This document shows, piece after piece, positions 17,026-26,973 of a DNA stretch of 64,000 nucleotides. Below the pieces are notes generated by a model. That model did no database searches. It was not told the DNA's origin and saw only the letters and a list, made by a program, of their open reading frames with translations. The position numbers and the translations under genes are program-made. Every line of letters starts with the position of its first letter. The first letter of the stretch is position 1. This DNA is from SICU01 sp964408235 (lineage in GTDB: Archaea > Nanobdellota > Nanobdellia > Pacearchaeales > GW2011-AR1), in NCBI GenBank assembly GCA_964408235.1, contig CAYOYN010000001.1:1-64000 (forward strand), given 5' to 3'.

Positions 17026-17877
17026 ATGATTAATTCAAAAAGTTTGGTGATAACAGCTTTATTTTTGTTTTTAGTAGCATTTGTATCAGGCCTTGAAGTA
17101 AAAAAGACTGAATTTATTTTTAATACAGACCCTTACGTCAATATTAGCGTTTCAGTTTTAAATGAAGAAACTGGAGAAGAAGTAGAATTATTTGAAGGAA
17201 GGGCTAGAAAGTTTGGAGAATTTAGATTCACATATTACGGAACAGTTAATCAAGTTAATTTAAAGGCAAAAATAATCAATAATGAAACAGGAGATGTAAT
17301 AAAAGAAGAAACCTTTGGCCCATATGTTTTAGGAATTCCTTCAGCAACCATGAATTTCACATTAGGCGAAATAGAAGCTTCAGAAGAAGTTGTTGAAGAA
17401 ACATTGCCTGAAACAACAGAGGCAATAAGCGAGGAAGCTTCAGAAAATAGTCCAATTCTAGGTTTAGTTATAGGAGAAAACGGAGAGTTTAGAAAAATCT
17501 ATTATTATGTTTTAGCAGGAATTATCGGTTTAGTTATTTTAACTGTTGTTTTAAGAAAGCGCTTATCTACAGTTAAATCCGGTCCTGTTGAACCGCATCC
17601 AACTAAAGTAATCAAAAAAGTAAAGCCTTCAAAAACTGAAGTTGTGGTACCAGTAGTGGATAAATCAAATGAAGAAAATATAAACGATACAGAAAAAAGA
17701 ATAGCGGACTTACAAAAACAATTAGAGCAGATAAGAAATGAAGAAAGGTTGGCTAAGTTACAAAAACAACTTAATCTAGAAAGACAATCATTGAAAAAGT
17801 TACAGGAAGAGACTGATGAACCTAAGGTTAATCCTCCTCAAAACAACAACTTAGGCGACCAACCTAAACCTTTCTAA
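17026..17877 (+). CDS. membrane-anchored protein with extracellular beta domain and coiled coil
   Basis: 283 aa. An N-terminal signal segment (residues 5-22) precedes an extracellular beta-rich domain of about 90 residues and an acidic linker. One membrane helix (about 164-181) follows, then a cytoplasmic tail with a charged coiled coil (about 222-265) ending in a Pro/Asn-rich tip. No family is recognised. The tail could couple surface and cytoplasm, which is a guess. Confidence 0.65.
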   Translation: MINSKSLVITALFLFLVAFVSGLEVKKTEFIFNTDPYVNISVSVLNEETGEEVELFEGRARKFGEFRFTYYGTVNQVNLKAKIINNETGDVIKEETFGPYVLGIPSATMNFTLGEIEASEEVVEETLPETTEAISEEASENSPILGLVIGENGEFRKIYYYVLAGIIGLVILTVVLRKRLSTVKSGPVEPHPTKVIKKVKPSKTEVVVPVVDKSNEENINDTEKRIADLQKQLEQIRNEERLAKLQKQLNLERQSLKKLQEETDEPKVNPPQNNNLGDQPKPF

Positions 17878-17895
17878 AAATAATATCAAAAAAAA

Positions 17896-19038
17896 TTATT
17901 TTAAACTCTTAGCTCTTTTAACCATAGCTAATTTAATTCTTTGAGTAGCTATTTCATTAGCTGCATCTCTTGGGTTTATTCCTTCTTTTTTAGCTTTTAA
18001 TAATACCATTTCTGTATTCTTAGTAATTTTATCTTTTACAGTTTTATACATATATTTTGAATCTTTTCCTATATATTCCACCCAACTAGAGATGACTCCT
18101 CCAGCATTAGCTACAAAATCAGGAACAATCAAAATTTTCTTGCTCAATTGTTGCTCAATGTCTAAAGGAATAGGGATATTTGCAGCTTCAACAATAATCT
18201 TAGCATTTATTGAGTTCATATTTGATTTATTGATTACGTCAGGTAATGCTCCAGGAATAAGCACATCAACAGGCAATTCAAATAATTTATTTCCAGGTAA
18301 CATTCTACCTTTTCCAAAAGTAACGCTTCCCTTATCTTTCTTAATGCGAGCTATTTCTTCAAATGACAAACCATTTTCATTATACAAACAACCCTTACTA
18401 TCGCTAATTGCTACAATTTTAGCTCCAGCTTCCTCTAAATGTTTGAATGTAAAGTATCCCACATTACCGAATCCTTCTATTGCGATTTTAGCATTAGAAA
18501 CTGGAATGCCTGCATGTTTCAATGCAACTTGGGTTGCGCAAGAAACACCAAGCCCAGTACTTCCAAGTTCATGAGGTAAACCACATATCTTTCTACCCTT
18601 TATGACTCTACAAAAATTCGCAGGCTTTCCTGTTGCAGCATTAAAATCTCCATGAGCTTTAACAAAAGTCTCCATCTCTTTTTCAGTTGTATTAATGTCA
18701 GGTCCAGCAATATACTCGCTAGGAACCAAGTTTCTTAACGATCTAGCGAAAGATTTTAAGAATATTTCTTTCTTACTCTCATCAACGTTTTTATCATAAA
18801 TTATTCCGCTCTTTCCACCTCCAAATGGTAATCCTGCCAAAGAATTCTTTAGAGTCATTGCGCGTGCAAGTCTAAAGACCTCGCGAATATTTACCGTTGG
18901 AGTCATTCTTATTCCGCCTTTAGCAGGACCTAAAGCAGTATTATCAATTACAGTAAAACCTCTCATACCAGTAGAAGGATCATATACTTGGACAATTTTT
19001 TCAGGCCCTAATTCATCTTTCACTTCTTGTAAATCCAT
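17896..19038 (-). CDS. gdhA: Glu/Leu/Phe/Val dehydrogenase (glutamate dehydrogenase type)
   Basis: Oxidative deamination or reductive amination of an amino acid with NAD(P). GPAKGGIRM (38-46), K64 in the MTLKNSLAGLPFGGGKSG stretch (62-78) and the Rossmann motif EGFGNVGYFTFKHL near 193-206 are all family hallmarks. The length of 380 aa is slightly short for GDH (about 415). Glutamate is the most likely substrate. It is one of the few amino-acid metabolism enzymes in the window. Confidence 0.88.
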   Translation of the reverse strand: MDLQEVKDELGPEKIVQVYDPSTGMRGFTVIDNTALGPAKGGIRMTPTVNIREVFRLARAMTLKNSLAGLPFGGGKSGIIYDKNVDESKKEIFLKSFARSLRNLVPSEYIAGPDINTTEKEMETFVKAHGDFNAATGKPANFCRVIKGRKICGLPHELGSTGLGVSCATQVALKHAGIPVSNAKIAIEGFGNVGYFTFKHLEEAGAKIVAISDSKGCLYNENGLSFEEIARIKKDKGSVTFGKGRMLPGNKLFELPVDVLIPGALPDVINKSNMNSINAKIIVEAANIPIPLDIEQQLSKKILIVPDFVANAGGVISSWVEYIGKDSKYMYKTVKDKITKNTEMVLLKAKKEGINPRDAANEIATQRIKLAMVKRAKSLK

Positions 19039-19087
19039 ATCAACACCTTAATGTTAAATTTAATTCTATATTTAAATTATTACTAAA

Positions 19088-19597
19088 TTAACTTGCGCAT
19101 AATACCCACTGGCAATTTACTCCAGAGGAGCTACCAGCTTTATAGACACCATTAGCGAAATCATAGACTGGATTTATTGGAGAACCAGTTAAACCGTCTA
19201 CCGGCTGAGCTCCACAATAAAAGGCACTTCCAGGACCGCAGAAACTAGTGCTCTGAACTTTTCTTACATACTGAGAAGGTACAGGAGGGCAATTTGTCCC
19301 ATCACCTCTACAAAAAGAACTAGCCCTGTAACCTTCAAGAGCGAAGGAATTTGCAGAAGAAACAGAGATATTTCCAGAACCCCCATGAGCTGATAACCAA
19401 GAACTGCCCGATGTTGCTAAACAAGAAGGATGAAGTGGATTAGATGAACAACTTGGGGAAGCACCTTGAATTTCTCCAATGCTGTGTCCCACCACAGTAG
19501 GCTGGTTACCGCCATAAGCTATAACAAAAGTCGCTAAAAATAAGAATGTTAAAATCAATATTAAATGTGTTTTCCTTATATTAATTTCAATTTTCAT
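19088..19597 (-). CDS. secreted Cys-containing protein of unknown function
   Basis: 169 aa with an N-terminal hydrophobic signal (about 10-27). The mature part begins GGNQPTVVGHSIGEIQG, a pattern seen in pilin- or tail-associated repeats of CPR/DPANN surface proteins. Eight cysteines follow, including pairs suited to disulfides. No C-terminal anchor is visible. It lies just downstream of two large surface-protein genes on the same strand, so it may belong to the same surface assembly. Confidence 0.6.
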   Translation of the reverse strand: MKIEINIRKTHLILILTFLFLATFVIAYGGNQPTVVGHSIGEIQGASPSCSSNPLHPSCLATSGSSWLSAHGGSGNISVSSANSFALEGYRASSFCRGDGTNCPPVPSQYVRKVQSTSFCGPGSAFYCGAQPVDGLTGSPINPVYDFANGVYKAGSSSGVNCQWVLCAS

Positions 19598-19636
19598 CTT
19601 CTCTCAAGATAAGTAGTTTTAGCTCATTAATAAATC

Positions 19637-22045
19637 TTATTGGCTCTGGTTATTGAATGCATTGTTTAGGTTTTGGCTTCTTAAAGCTAGTTCTCTAAAT
19701 GTGGAATCAGTAGAATGATTTAGTTTTAATTTCATGAGTCTACTTATTTTAATTAAAGCAAATATTATTGAAGCAAATAAAATCGAGAATGCAAACCAAT
19801 AAATCAATCTTAATTCATATTCTTTTTCGCTAGCTTCTAGGTTGCTTGGTTCTTCATTCTCTATTTGAGTATTTTGTTCTGGTAAGTTCCCACTACCTGT
19901 AGTTGTACCGCTACTTCCAGTAGTTGTTCCAGAAGTCGTGGATCTTCCAGAACTTCCTCCGCTAGATCCACCACTTGAGCCACCGCTAGAACCTCCAGAA
20001 CTTCCAGAACCAGAAGTTGATGAAGGTTGGCTAATTACATTAACCACCATATTATTATTCAAATCTCCAAATAAAACATTTTGGTTCCTCATTCTCCAAG
20101 AAAACTGATATTGTCCTGGAGTAGACGGAGCAATAACATTAAACGTAAATGTTTTTTCTTCTCCATTTAAAATCAATTCATTACTATTCAAATTGGCTGT
20201 TTGTGTTCCCCAATAATTATTTTGCGAAGAGAGTTGATAATTGGAAATATTCCAGGTATTAAGGCCTGTATTTCTAAAAGTAATATTAACTTGATAACTT
20301 TGGCCTACAATCATTTCAGTTGGAACTTGTTGAGATATAAAATCTGAATCTTCATTAAGGTTAATTACATTAAATCTATCTATAGGCGTTGTAACAAAAT
20401 TACCTTCTAAGTCATAAACTCTAGCAGCTATTTTATGTAATCCGTTATTTATCAAAGTAGTATCAAGAATATAGGTATAAGGTGAAGAAGTATCAGTAGA
20501 GATCAATCTATTGTTTAAGTAAAATTCTACCTTTGCCACTCCAGTATTATCTGTAGCTTGAGCAGAAATAGTTACCTGGCCGTTAAGGTTAGAAGAAGAT
20601 AGGGGATTTGAAAGAGTAACAGAAGGCAATATTTTATCGCTTCTATAAACTCCACATTGGGAATGTCCATCTGGGCAGCATTGATTATAATTATATTCTT
20701 CTGCCTTACACAAATTATCCCAATAAGGTAAACATTGGTTGTTTTCAAATACTCCGTGAAAGTCCACTGAATTAGGTGCAGGAGACAAAGGATGATCATT
20801 AGAAAATCCTACAAGACCTATACCTTCAGCATACCATTGTTCTTCGGTAAGGACAGGCTCTCCAGTACATAATCCTGATGCCAGAGTATAGCTTACTCTC
20901 AAAACAGAGTCAAGTCTTTCTCCAAAGTTGACTGGCACACTTATTGTTTCAGTATTAGCATAACAGAAATCTCCTTCGCAATAATCATATACTCTATATT
21001 TTGTATTTATCATAACATTACTTCCCGGACAAGCTCCGGACCCAGCAGAGCAAGTTGCATCGTAACAAATTTCTCCTGCTCCTTGTTCATTAAAGTAAAT
21101 TGTATTCAGGTAACATTTCTGAGTTATGTGTTCTTGACCATCAGGGATTACTTCAGTTGGTAAAATTACTAATCCTGGTTCGGGATGATATTCTTCCAAG
21201 AAATTTCCAGTTACCGTGCTAACTCTAAGACCATTACTTTTAACTATTGACCAATGTGGAGGGATTATTGTACTCCCTTGTAAGAATTCATTTGGAAAAT
21301 ATTTATGCAAGTCAGGAACATCCCCCCAGGGTATTAGGTTGGTTGGATTTCCTCCAAGGCAATTACTTCCAAGTATTTTTTTCCTACTCATTGTTCCATC
21401 GCTATTAAGCTGGCTGGATACCAACCATGTATTTTGCCAACCAAGCCCGCTTGGGCATGGCGCACCCTCATCTCCCGGAGTACCTCCGTCTGGTCTATCT
21501 ATCAACCAAGCACCTATTCCGTTTGAAGACCTACTTATCCAAGCTAATACGGGCTCAGGATCAGCATTCCCGGAATCGGCCAATCTATTATCTTGAACAG
21601 TAACTTCTATATTGCTCTGCTCCCCAAACCATTCAACATGTTCGTGAACCATTCTTAAGGTAAGGTTGTAAGTTCCAGCTTCTTGAGGAGCACTTATCCA
21701 GTAAGTAAATGTCTTTTCTTCTGCAGGAGATATAGATTCATGGGGTTCAAGATATATTCTTCCAGTACCAAATGTTATTTGCTGTCCAAAATTAGGATTT
21801 CCAAGTCTAAATCCTTGTTCATCTGACCAAGTAGTTATTCCGGTATTGGAGTAAGTTATTTTTATCTGATACGGTTGACCTGCCTGCATAATATTTGGGA
21901 CTTCAAAAGAGACTATTCTAGAATCACTGTCTCCTGGAGCAAGGTAAACTCTATTGCTAAAATGCCCTATTAAAATTAGTCCAAGAAATAAAAAACTAAT
22001 TAAAATTATCCATATCCTCTCTTTTTTCATATGTAAAAGTACCAT
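19637..22045 (-). CDS. large surface protein with FW/NBR1-like and Ig domains
   Basis: 802 aa. A signal anchor (12-30) is followed by a CARDB/FW-like domain (about 43-150), with the NTGITTW and GTYNLTLRMVHEHVEWFG pattern known from the NBR1 four-tryptophan domain. Next come a Cys-rich region, a bacterial Ig domain (VTISAQATDNTGVAKVEFYL), a second FW-like domain, a Ser/Gly/Thr-rich linker and a C-terminal membrane helix with a short basic tail. It is probably displayed on the cell surface. The enzyme-like middle part is not assigned. Confidence 0.7.
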   Translation of the reverse strand: MVLLHMKKERIWIILISFLFLGLILIGHFSNRVYLAPGDSDSRIVSFEVPNIMQAGQPYQIKITYSNTGITTWSDEQGFRLGNPNFGQQITFGTGRIYLEPHESISPAEEKTFTYWISAPQEAGTYNLTLRMVHEHVEWFGEQSNIEVTVQDNRLADSGNADPEPVLAWISRSSNGIGAWLIDRPDGGTPGDEGAPCPSGLGWQNTWLVSSQLNSDGTMSRKKILGSNCLGGNPTNLIPWGDVPDLHKYFPNEFLQGSTIIPPHWSIVKSNGLRVSTVTGNFLEEYHPEPGLVILPTEVIPDGQEHITQKCYLNTIYFNEQGAGEICYDATCSAGSGACPGSNVMINTKYRVYDYCEGDFCYANTETISVPVNFGERLDSVLRVSYTLASGLCTGEPVLTEEQWYAEGIGLVGFSNDHPLSPAPNSVDFHGVFENNQCLPYWDNLCKAEEYNYNQCCPDGHSQCGVYRSDKILPSVTLSNPLSSSNLNGQVTISAQATDNTGVAKVEFYLNNRLISTDTSSPYTYILDTTLINNGLHKIAARVYDLEGNFVTTPIDRFNVINLNEDSDFISQQVPTEMIVGQSYQVNITFRNTGLNTWNISNYQLSSQNNYWGTQTANLNSNELILNGEEKTFTFNVIAPSTPGQYQFSWRMRNQNVLFGDLNNNMVVNVISQPSSTSGSGSSGGSSGGSSGGSSGGSSGRSTTSGTTTGSSGTTTGSGNLPEQNTQIENEEPSNLEASEKEYELRLIYWFAFSILFASIIFALIKISRLMKLKLNHSTDSTFRELALRSQNLNNAFNNQSQ

Positions 22046-22086
22046 TTACAGTTAATAAACTCTTTTTCAAGAATATTTTACACTAA

Positions 22087-24387
22087 TTAAAGAAAATAAT
22101 TTTTTAATAAATTCCCTCTGTTTTGGTTATATGCTAGCCTTCTTATCCTGTTAATTTTAATTATTCTTACTATTCTAACTATTGTTAAGGCTATTACAAC
22201 TAAAAAGAGAACAACTGCGCTCCAAAAGAACACTCTTATCTCACCATCTCCATTTTGTCCTTCTAACTCTTTATTTTCTACTTCACTGATTTCTGTTTGA
22301 GTTTGTACTTCATCAGTTTCATCATTGTCATTTTTATTGCTACATCCTAAGTCAAGAGGATAATCCACTTGCCCGTCATTATCATTGTCTGATCCATCTT
22401 CACATGCATTTTTTATATTAGGTAAAATAGGTCTTATGCTTCCGCCTCCTCCTCCGCCTCCACCCCCACCACTGGAGGAAGGATTAGGATTATTTACTGA
22501 ACATCCTTCATCAGTTGCCCCATCACAGTCGTTGTCTAAAGAGTCGCAAGTTGTTTCACTAATTTGATAATTTGGAATGCTCATAAATTCACATCCAGGC
22601 CAATTTTCATTAGTGCATGTCTCAGTTGAAATAGCACAAACTCCGACCCCGCATGCCTGAGTTTGCCCATTACTACAGACAGGAGTAGATTGCACAGTAA
22701 GGGTCTGAATGTTTGATTCTAGTACTTGACCACTACTTGGATATAATGCAACAAATGCTATTTCATAATTACCAGTTGCATATCCTTGAGGAATTACTAT
22801 TTCCATTTGATCACCAACAATATTGCAAATAGCCGTGTCTAAATAGGAGCAGTATGGAATGAAATCTGATTGGCCAACAACTCTTATTCCAACAACAAAT
22901 GTAGATGGTCCATTAACCACATTAAAATGTACTGTTCTATTTACATTATTTTGTATCGACCCAGGAGTTATTGGAGAAATATTAGGAGTAGGGTTGATAA
23001 CAGCAATCTGCCTAGTTATAGTTTCTCCAAAGTCTTCAATTCCCTCGTGAGTAAGAGTTGCTTCAAATTGGTAAGTGCCAGAAGTAGCAGGAGCAGTTAT
23101 ATCAAAAGTGAATGTCTTTAGGCCGCCTGAAGCAATTATTTCGTTTTGATCTAATTCAACTTCATTTACTCCCCAATTATTGCCTAATATCTTTAATTTA
23201 TATCCTCCTTCATTATACCAATTAGTCACTCCGGTATTTCTTACAGTTATAGAAATAGGTTCTAAAGAATTAATATAAGTGGTAGTTGGAATGGTAGCAC
23301 TTATTGTTGATGCTTCTTGATCCAATAATACTTCTAATCCATCCAAGATAAGGTTTGTATGTGTATAAGGTTGAGTTTCAGGTATGTTTGTTGGTATAGT
23401 AGCAAGCCCATTAGGATCCAGAATCCAACTTTGGAATATATGGTCTGTTCCTTCTAGACTATTCGCTTTTAGAATATTAATCCAGGTCATCGCAGAGTCA
23501 TAATATACTTGATCTTCAAAATCAGGAAACATTTGTCCAAGGTAAATTAATCCATAAGGAATTCCTTTTCCTTCTACAAATTCTTTAATATCTTTTAAGT
23601 CAGCTATATCTTGAGGTCTAGGGATAAAATCTGGACTAAAAGTATATCTATTTACATCGAGATGATAACCATCTAGTGTTAAACCTCTCATAGCTAGTTG
23701 AGCTTCAAGAGCATTAATCCAATCTTTATGTTGTTGGACAGTCAAATAAGGGAAAGGTTCAGTTTCTATAATTTTTATTCCAGGGTGTTTTGTTTTCATT
23801 GCCTCTATGTAATCTGCTGTAATGATTGCCGATTCTTCTACACCGTATCCGCAAGTTTCTCCTCCTTCATAGACTAACCCGTAGTAAAAAGGTTCATCTA
23901 GTTTTAACATTCCTGCAGTCCCACCATGAAGTTCAATAGTATCTGCAGCCCAATCAGCATATGCTACGGGAATAGTGTCACCAAGTTGAGTGGTTTCAAG
24001 ACCACATCCTCCAAATCCAACCTTTATTACTGGAACTTCAATTTCAGCTTCAATTCCCCATTGAGTTAATTTATTAAATGCATCAACTGCTAGGAAATTA
24101 TCTAGTGTTGTGCCGTGGCAATCTGGACAAACCCATGGGTCAGGTAGTACAGTTCCCATATAAAATCCGAAATAATCTATGTTTTGCCTCGTAACTTCCC
24201 ATTGGGTTGGATCCGAAAATAATTCCATTATATCAACAGAATGGGTATTAGGGTGAAACACTACTCGTCTGTCTGTAAAATCTTCTGGAGATAAATTAGG
24301 TTTTTGAAATGAATAAAATGCAAGTATCCCTAAAATTAAAATAAAAAAGATAGCTATACTTATTAGTAGTGCCACATCTTTTTTCAT
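22087..24387 (-). CDS. surface protein with TIM-barrel-like, FW-like and MopE-like metal-binding domains
   Basis: 766 aa with a signal anchor at 6-28. Residues about 40-330 resemble a glycoside-hydrolase-like barrel, with acidic residues in KLDEPFYYG and DGYHLDVN; this is inference. An FW/NBR1-like domain follows (NTGVTNWYNEGGYKL...WGVNEVEL). Then a MopE-like motif (CDSLDNDCDGATDEGC) and a Gly10 tract precede a D/N-rich calcium-type loop (GSDNDNDGQVD) and a C-terminal helix. It sits upstream of the 802-aa surface gene and shares domain types with it. Confidence 0.68.
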   Translation of the reverse strand: MKKDVALLISIAIFFILILGILAFYSFQKPNLSPEDFTDRRVVFHPNTHSVDIMELFSDPTQWEVTRQNIDYFGFYMGTVLPDPWVCPDCHGTTLDNFLAVDAFNKLTQWGIEAEIEVPVIKVGFGGCGLETTQLGDTIPVAYADWAADTIELHGGTAGMLKLDEPFYYGLVYEGGETCGYGVEESAIITADYIEAMKTKHPGIKIIETEPFPYLTVQQHKDWINALEAQLAMRGLTLDGYHLDVNRYTFSPDFIPRPQDIADLKDIKEFVEGKGIPYGLIYLGQMFPDFEDQVYYDSAMTWINILKANSLEGTDHIFQSWILDPNGLATIPTNIPETQPYTHTNLILDGLEVLLDQEASTISATIPTTTYINSLEPISITVRNTGVTNWYNEGGYKLKILGNNWGVNEVELDQNEIIASGGLKTFTFDITAPATSGTYQFEATLTHEGIEDFGETITRQIAVINPTPNISPITPGSIQNNVNRTVHFNVVNGPSTFVVGIRVVGQSDFIPYCSYLDTAICNIVGDQMEIVIPQGYATGNYEIAFVALYPSSGQVLESNIQTLTVQSTPVCSNGQTQACGVGVCAISTETCTNENWPGCEFMSIPNYQISETTCDSLDNDCDGATDEGCSVNNPNPSSSGGGGGGGGGGSIRPILPNIKNACEDGSDNDNDGQVDYPLDLGCSNKNDNDETDEVQTQTEISEVENKELEGQNGDGEIRVFFWSAVVLFLVVIALTIVRIVRIIKINRIRRLAYNQNRGNLLKNYFL

Positions 24388-24420
24388 TGAGTAATCGAAG
24401 TAATTATCTTTTATAAACTT

Positions 24421-25557
24421 CTAGTTAAATCTATTAGAGATATAATCAATCAAAGGGTTTCCATTTAATTTTATTGTGGATGGACCATTTCTAATATAAA
24501 ATTCTTCCAACCCATTATCTTTTAGAAAGACTCTTTTATTACTTGGAGTGCATTCAACCTTTAGGATTTTTTTACCTTCAATTTCAAAAATATCATATTC
24601 TACAAAATGCATAAACTGAGTTCCGACACTATTTTTAACCATATTGTTAAAGTGCAATTTTAGTTTATCATCATTAACAAAAGCATCTTTTTCTAATCCT
24701 ATAATCTCTCCATTATCTGAAACTCCCACTATTAATGTTCCACCCTCAGAGTTTAGATAAGCTACTATTGTTTTCAATATAGAGTTCTCAATATTTTTAT
24801 CTATAGCATTAGTATGTAGATTAGTTCTTAGAGAGGATTTAAACTCAAGTTTAGGCCCTTCACCTTTGGAAATCATAGCCTTTATTCTATCACTATAATT
24901 TTCATGAGTTTTTTCAGACTTTATTAATTTTGGATTTTTTCTAATTAATTTGACTACTAAACTACTCATAGGGTTTCCAATTCCTTTCTTTTTATACAAA
25001 TACCCACCAGCAGAAACGATAAATGCGGAAACCCCTGTGATTATCAGGTCTATCTCTATAACTCCTGTCCCTATTTGTTGTAATCCGAATCCGAAGATGC
25101 TATCTAATGAAAACTCTAAGATCTCCCATATGGCTCCCATGGTAAATGAAAGTGCGAAAGCTAGTGTAATTACCATAAATGGGCTAGAATCTAAGTGTTC
25201 GCGTTCCTCAAGAAGAAGAATTACAGTAAGCCCTACAAAACTAAGTGCAAGTGTGGCTATACCCTTAAGTAAAATATCCCACCACCATAAATTTGCAAAA
25301 AACCCCCTTACTTCTCCTAAAAATAAAGCTCCATAAATAATTAGTAATATTGTTATTTGCATTTCACTGCCTGTTTTTATCCCAAATTTTTCTAGTAATA
25401 TTGAAGCAAATGTAGCTACAAATGCAATTACGCAGAAAGCCATTGCTAAGTCTCTGCCTCTAAAAAAAGCACTGATAAATCCAAGTATCAAAACAAGCCT
25501 TACGGCATTGGTTATTAGGATCCCTACAGATAATCTAGAAAACAATCTTTTAACCAT
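24421..25557 (-). CDS. membrane-tethered AlbA_2 (Schlafen-like) protein with DUF2238-like membrane domain
   Basis: 378 aa. Residues 1-190 hold about six membrane helices with GAIWEILEFSLD, as in DUF2238/YjdF-type proteins. Residues about 233-378 form an AlbA_2 domain (EGPKLEFKSSLR at 233-244, GGTLIVGVSDNG near 273-284), a putative nucleic-acid-binding module of Schlafen-group proteins. The joining of these two halves is unusual. A stand-alone DUF2238-like protein is encoded at 37253-37852. Confidence 0.7.
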   Translation of the reverse strand: MVKRLFSRLSVGILITNAVRLVLILGFISAFFRGRDLAMAFCVIAFVATFASILLEKFGIKTGSEMQITILLIIYGALFLGEVRGFFANLWWWDILLKGIATLALSFVGLTVILLLEEREHLDSSPFMVITLAFALSFTMGAIWEILEFSLDSIFGFGLQQIGTGVIEIDLIITGVSAFIVSAGGYLYKKKGIGNPMSSLVVKLIRKNPKLIKSEKTHENYSDRIKAMISKGEGPKLEFKSSLRTNLHTNAIDKNIENSILKTIVAYLNSEGGTLIVGVSDNGEIIGLEKDAFVNDDKLKLHFNNMVKNSVGTQFMHFVEYDIFEIEGKKILKVECTPSNKRVFLKDNGLEEFYIRNGPSTIKLNGNPLIDYISNRFN

Positions 25558-25615
25558 AAGGCTTCAAGGTTAATCAATTATAAAAGAATTGTTGTTTAAT
25601 TGGTAAACCATTCAC

Positions 25616-25625
25616 CTTTTAAACT
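25616..25625 (+). promoter_or_regulatory. TATA-like box for the permuted GTPase
   Basis: CTTTTAAACT is centred about 25 nt before the ATG at 25645. This predicts a leaderless transcript and decides the start codon. Confidence 0.5.
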
Positions 25626-25644
25626 GCAAATCAATCAATATTAT

Positions 25645-26577
25645 ATGAGAGTAAAGTTTTCGTTTTCCTCAAGAAAAACAAGAAAGATAGATACGCACAA
25701 TAAACATAGACAGGAGTATCCTTCTTTAGCTAGGGAAGTAATCTCATCTTCAGACATAATCCTTCAAGTTTTAGATGCAAGATTTATCCAAGAGACAAGA
25801 AATTTTAAGATGGAAGAGTATGCTCGCGAACATGGAAAAATCTTAATCTATGTTTTAAACAAAGCAGATTTAGTAGATCATAAAAAATTAGAGGATGAAG
25901 GGGCAACAAAAGACTTCAAGAATTATATTTTTGTATCATGTAAAAGGCATCAAGGCCGTAGAGAATTAAGAGAAGGAATAAAAATACAGGCAAAGAATTT
26001 CAAAAAAGCAAAGAAAAATTCAGAAAAGACTGAAGAAGAGAGGGATGCGGAAAACCATTTAGATATTCATAAGCACGGTGTTGGATATAAAAAATTCTTC
26101 AAAACTGGAGATGAAGTTCATGTGGGAGTTATAGGTTATCCAAATGTAGGGAAAAGCTCAATAATTAATATGTTAACTGGAAAGGGTTCTGCAAGGACTT
26201 CTCCAAAGGCAGGTTTTACAAGAGGAATTCAAAAAGTGAAACTCGCTAAAGGCATAATGCTTTTAGATACTCCAGGGGTAATGTCTGATGAAGATGCGGC
26301 GGCAAGTCAGCAGGCACATTTAAAGAAACATGCAATGATTGGAGTAAGAACATATGACTCAACAAAGAATCCTGAATTTGTAGTTGCAGAAATAATGGCA
26401 GATAATCCAAATTTATTTGAAGATTATTACCATATACAAGCAGACGGTGATGCGGAAATTTTATTGCAGGAATTAGGAAAGAAAAGAAATCTATTGATTA
26501 AAGGCGGAAATATAGATATGGATAGAACTGCAAGATTAGTATTGAAAGACTGGCAAAGTGGAAAGATTAGGAAGTAA
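25645..26577 (+). CDS. circularly permuted GTPase (YlqF/YawG-like)
   Basis: GTPase with permuted motif order: G4 NKAD (72-75) comes before G1 GYPNVGKSS (164-172) and G3 DTPG (208-211). Members act in ribosome assembly. Length from the ATG at 25645 is 310 aa. I prefer this start to one 15 codons upstream because a TATA-like CTTTTAAACT (25616-25625) is centred 25 nt before it and the protein then begins with a basic MRVKFSFSSRKTRK. A charged insert (about 118-150) separates G5 and G1. Confidence 0.85.
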   Translation: MRVKFSFSSRKTRKIDTHNKHRQEYPSLAREVISSSDIILQVLDARFIQETRNFKMEEYAREHGKILIYVLNKADLVDHKKLEDEGATKDFKNYIFVSCKRHQGRRELREGIKIQAKNFKKAKKNSEKTEEERDAENHLDIHKHGVGYKKFFKTGDEVHVGVIGYPNVGKSSIINMLTGKGSARTSPKAGFTRGIQKVKLAKGIMLLDTPGVMSDEDAAASQQAHLKKHAMIGVRTYDSTKNPEFVVAEIMADNPNLFEDYYHIQADGDAEILLQELGKKRNLLIKGGNIDMDRTARLVLKDWQSGKIRK

Positions 26578-26579
26578 TT

Positions 26580-26897
26580 TTATCTTTCTCTTTTAGCATC
26601 TATATAGCATCTTACATCGCTTAATAAATCTGCAATATCTCTTTGTGAAGTCAAATCCTGAGGCACAAATTTTTCAAAGCTAATAAGGTCTGCTTCTAGC
26701 CCATCAATTAAGCCTCTCACCCTAACAATACACTCGTCAGATGTAACCAAATCATCAACAACTCCAGCAGGCACATTTTCCTTAGGTCTAAGCAAATCAG
26801 AAACTTGACTATTTGCAAATAAATACTGTTCTCCTAACCAAAAAACTTTATCAAAGTATTTTTTTATAACCGGCAGGTTATATCTTTCTAAATGCAT
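26580..26897 (-). CDS. small helical protein of unknown function
   Basis: 105 aa, mainly helical, acidic in the C-terminal half, ending RCYIDAKRER. No motif is recognised. It converges on the GTPase gene with a 2-bp gap. Coding is supported by length and by the tight fit between neighbours. Confidence 0.5.
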   Translation of the reverse strand: MHLERYNLPVIKKYFDKVFWLGEQYLFANSQVSDLLRPKENVPAGVVDDLVTSDECIVRVRGLIDGLEADLISFEKFVPQDLTSQRDIADLLSDVRCYIDAKRER

Positions 26898-26973
26898 AAT
26901 TATATCAGTCTTTGCTATTATTTAACCATTACTATGATGAACAGATTTAAATAAATAAAATCTATTTCTTAGT

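Noticed and set aside
19900..20010. Short direct repeats resembling a repeat array
   Set aside because: These are codon-level repeats of a Ser/Gly-rich linker in a surface protein; there are no spacers or cas genes, so not a CRISPR.
22440..22475. GGN-type trinucleotide tract
   Set aside because: It encodes a Gly10 linker inside the 766-aa surface protein and needs no other explanation.
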